DNA of 6,476 nucleotides from Pseudomonadota bacterium (GTDB lineage Bacteria; Desulfobacterota; Desulfovibrionia; Desulfovibrionales; Desulfovibrionaceae), in assembly GCA_018822065.1 (NCBI GenBank), contig JAHJKV010000077.1:1-6476 (forward strand), written 5' to 3'. The notes under the pieces were generated by a model. That model did no database searches. It was not told the origin of the DNA and saw only the letters and a program-made list of their open reading frames with translations. Shown piece after piece: positions 5,478 to 6,476 of the stretch (its first letter is position 1; each line of letters opens with the position of its first letter). The translations under genes and the position numbers were made by a program.

Positions 5478-6476
5478 CTAGAGGACGTCGCTCGGCGAGA
5501 GGGAGGCTATGTCGAAGGCGGCACCCACGGCCGGACAGGTGAGCTTGCCCTGGTAGGTGTTCAGGCCCAGGGCCAGACCCGGGTCATCGCGCAGGGCGTC
5601 GAGGCCCTTGTTGGCCAGGCGCATGGCATAGGGCAGGGTCTGGTTGACCAGGGCAAAGGTGGAAGTGCGGGGCACGGCACCCGGCATATTGGCCACGCCG
5701 TAGTGCACCACGCCGTCCACCACGTAGGTCGGGTCGTCGTGGGTGGTGACCTTGATGGTCTCCACGCAACCTCCCTGGTCAACGGCCACGTCGCAGATGA
5801 CCGCGCCTTCCTTCATGGTGGGGAGCATGTCGCGGGTGACCAGGCGGGGGGCCTTGGCTCCGGGCACCAGGACTGCGCCGATGACCAGGTCGGCCCGCTT
5901 CACGGCCTCACGGATGTTGGGTTCGTTGGAGCTCATGGTGATGATACGACCCTGGAAGATGTCGTCGAGATATTGCAGGCGGTCGTGGGAGAGGTCCATG
6001 ACCATGACCCGTGCGCCCATTCCAACGGCGATCTTGGCCGCATTGGTGCCGACCACGCCGCCGCCGATGACCAGGACGAACCCCGGGGGTACGCCCGGAA
6101 CGCCACCGAGGAGCACGCCGCGCCCGCCCTGGGCCTTTTCCAGCAGATGGGCACCGACCTGGGTGGCCATGCGCCCGGCGACCTCGCTCATGGGGGTCAA
6201 AAGCGGCAGGGTGCCGCGACGGTCCGTGACAGTCTCATAGGCGATGGCTGTGGTGCCTGACGCAAGGAGGGCATCGGTCAGGGGCTTGGCTGCGGCCAGA
6301 TGCAGGTAGGTAAAGAGGGTCAGATCGTCGCGCAGGTATTTGAACTCCTCAACCAGGGGCTCCTTGACCTTGATGACCATCTGGGCACCCCAGGCCTGGG
6401 CCGCAGAGACCAGCTCGCAACCGGCGGCCAGATACTCGTCGTCCAGGCAGCCGCTGCCGAGGCCGGCACCCTGCTC
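5478..6476 (-). CDS. ald: Alanine dehydrogenase, 5' end outside window
   Basis: Ald interconverts L-alanine and pyruvate plus ammonia with NAD. In anaerobes such as sulfate reducers it feeds alanine into pyruvate oxidation or assimilates ammonia. The frame is open to the right edge; 332 residues are present and about 40 N-terminal residues are missing compared with the usual 370. The ATG at 6380 is internal, because the codons before it encode the family stretch GAGLGSG. Motifs in order: IKVKEP (substrate lysine), FTYLHLAAA (catalytic histidine), LPLLTPMSEVAGRMA, the NAD-binding GGGVVGTNAAK with the ribose-binding Asp of VMDLSHDRL, VLVPGAKAP, DVAVDQGG (catalytic aspartate) and NMPGAVPRTST. 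All active-site residues in the visible part are intact. The TAG at 5478-5480 is followed by a strong terminator. Confidence 0.97.
   Translation of the reverse strand, partial: EQGAGLGSGCLDDEYLAAGCELVSAAQAWGAQMVIKVKEPLVEEFKYLRDDLTLFTYLHLAAAKPLTDALLASGTTAIAYETVTDRRGTLPLLTPMSEVAGRMATQVGAHLLEKAQGGRGVLLGGVPGVPPGFVLVIGGGVVGTNAAKIAVGMGARVMVMDLSHDRLQYLDDIFQGRIITMSSNEPNIREAVKRADLVIGAVLVPGAKAPRLVTRDMLPTMKEGAVICDVAVDQGGCVETIKVTTHDDPTYVVDGVVHYGVANMPGAVPRTSTFALVNQTLPYAMRLANKGLDALRDDPGLALGLNTYQGKLTCPAVGAAFDIASLSPSDVL

Noticed and set aside
5703..6260. Plus-strand open frame of 185 codons antisense to ald
   Set aside because: The product is rich in His, Gly and Asp with no domain, and lies fully inside a well-supported ald.

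Overview
The window is a stretch of bacterial chromosome with GC-rich coding sequence. It most resembles a sulfate-reducing Desulfovibrionaceae (Desulfovibrio/Pseudodesulfovibrio type). The main reasons are the Ros/MucR-like regulator, whose KRHLAKFGLT and RERRKKMK blocks recall the Desulfovibrio members of that family as I remember them, and the company of a catabolic-type alanine dehydrogenase. This placement is an inference from protein character; no rRNA or other phylogenetic marker is present.

Left part (1-2653, plus strand): a partial purD (phosphoribosylamine-glycine ligase), then purE (N5-CAIR mutase), then moaA (GTP 3',8-cyclase). purE and moaA overlap by one base, so the three probably form one transcription unit. 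It joins two steps of purine synthesis to the first step of molybdopterin synthesis, which consumes GTP.

Middle part (2691-4078, minus strand): a 69-residue protein of unknown function with a strong ribosome binding site, then a two-gene unit read right to left. That unit is a stand-alone CheY-like receiver followed by the chemoreceptor glutamine deamidase cheD, with an 8-base ATG/TAA overlap. No receptor, CheA or CheC is in view, so the pair presumably serves chemotaxis proteins encoded elsewhere. The 391-base gap 4079-4469 is AT-rich and holds the divergent control regions of the receiver and of the next gene.

Right part (4470-6476): a plus-strand Ros/MucR-family regulator whose zinc-finger ligands are partly lost, a strong bidirectional terminator, a convergent minus-strand gene for a small exported protein of unknown function, a strong minus-strand terminator, and the C-terminal 332 residues of alanine dehydrogenase (ald), which runs off the right edge.

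I see no mobile element, CRISPR array, tRNA, rRNA or defence system. Most genes are housekeeping. The points of interest are the zinc-ligand-deficient MucR homologue and its AT-rich promoter region, the receiver-CheD coupling with a structured leader, and two small uncharacterised proteins.
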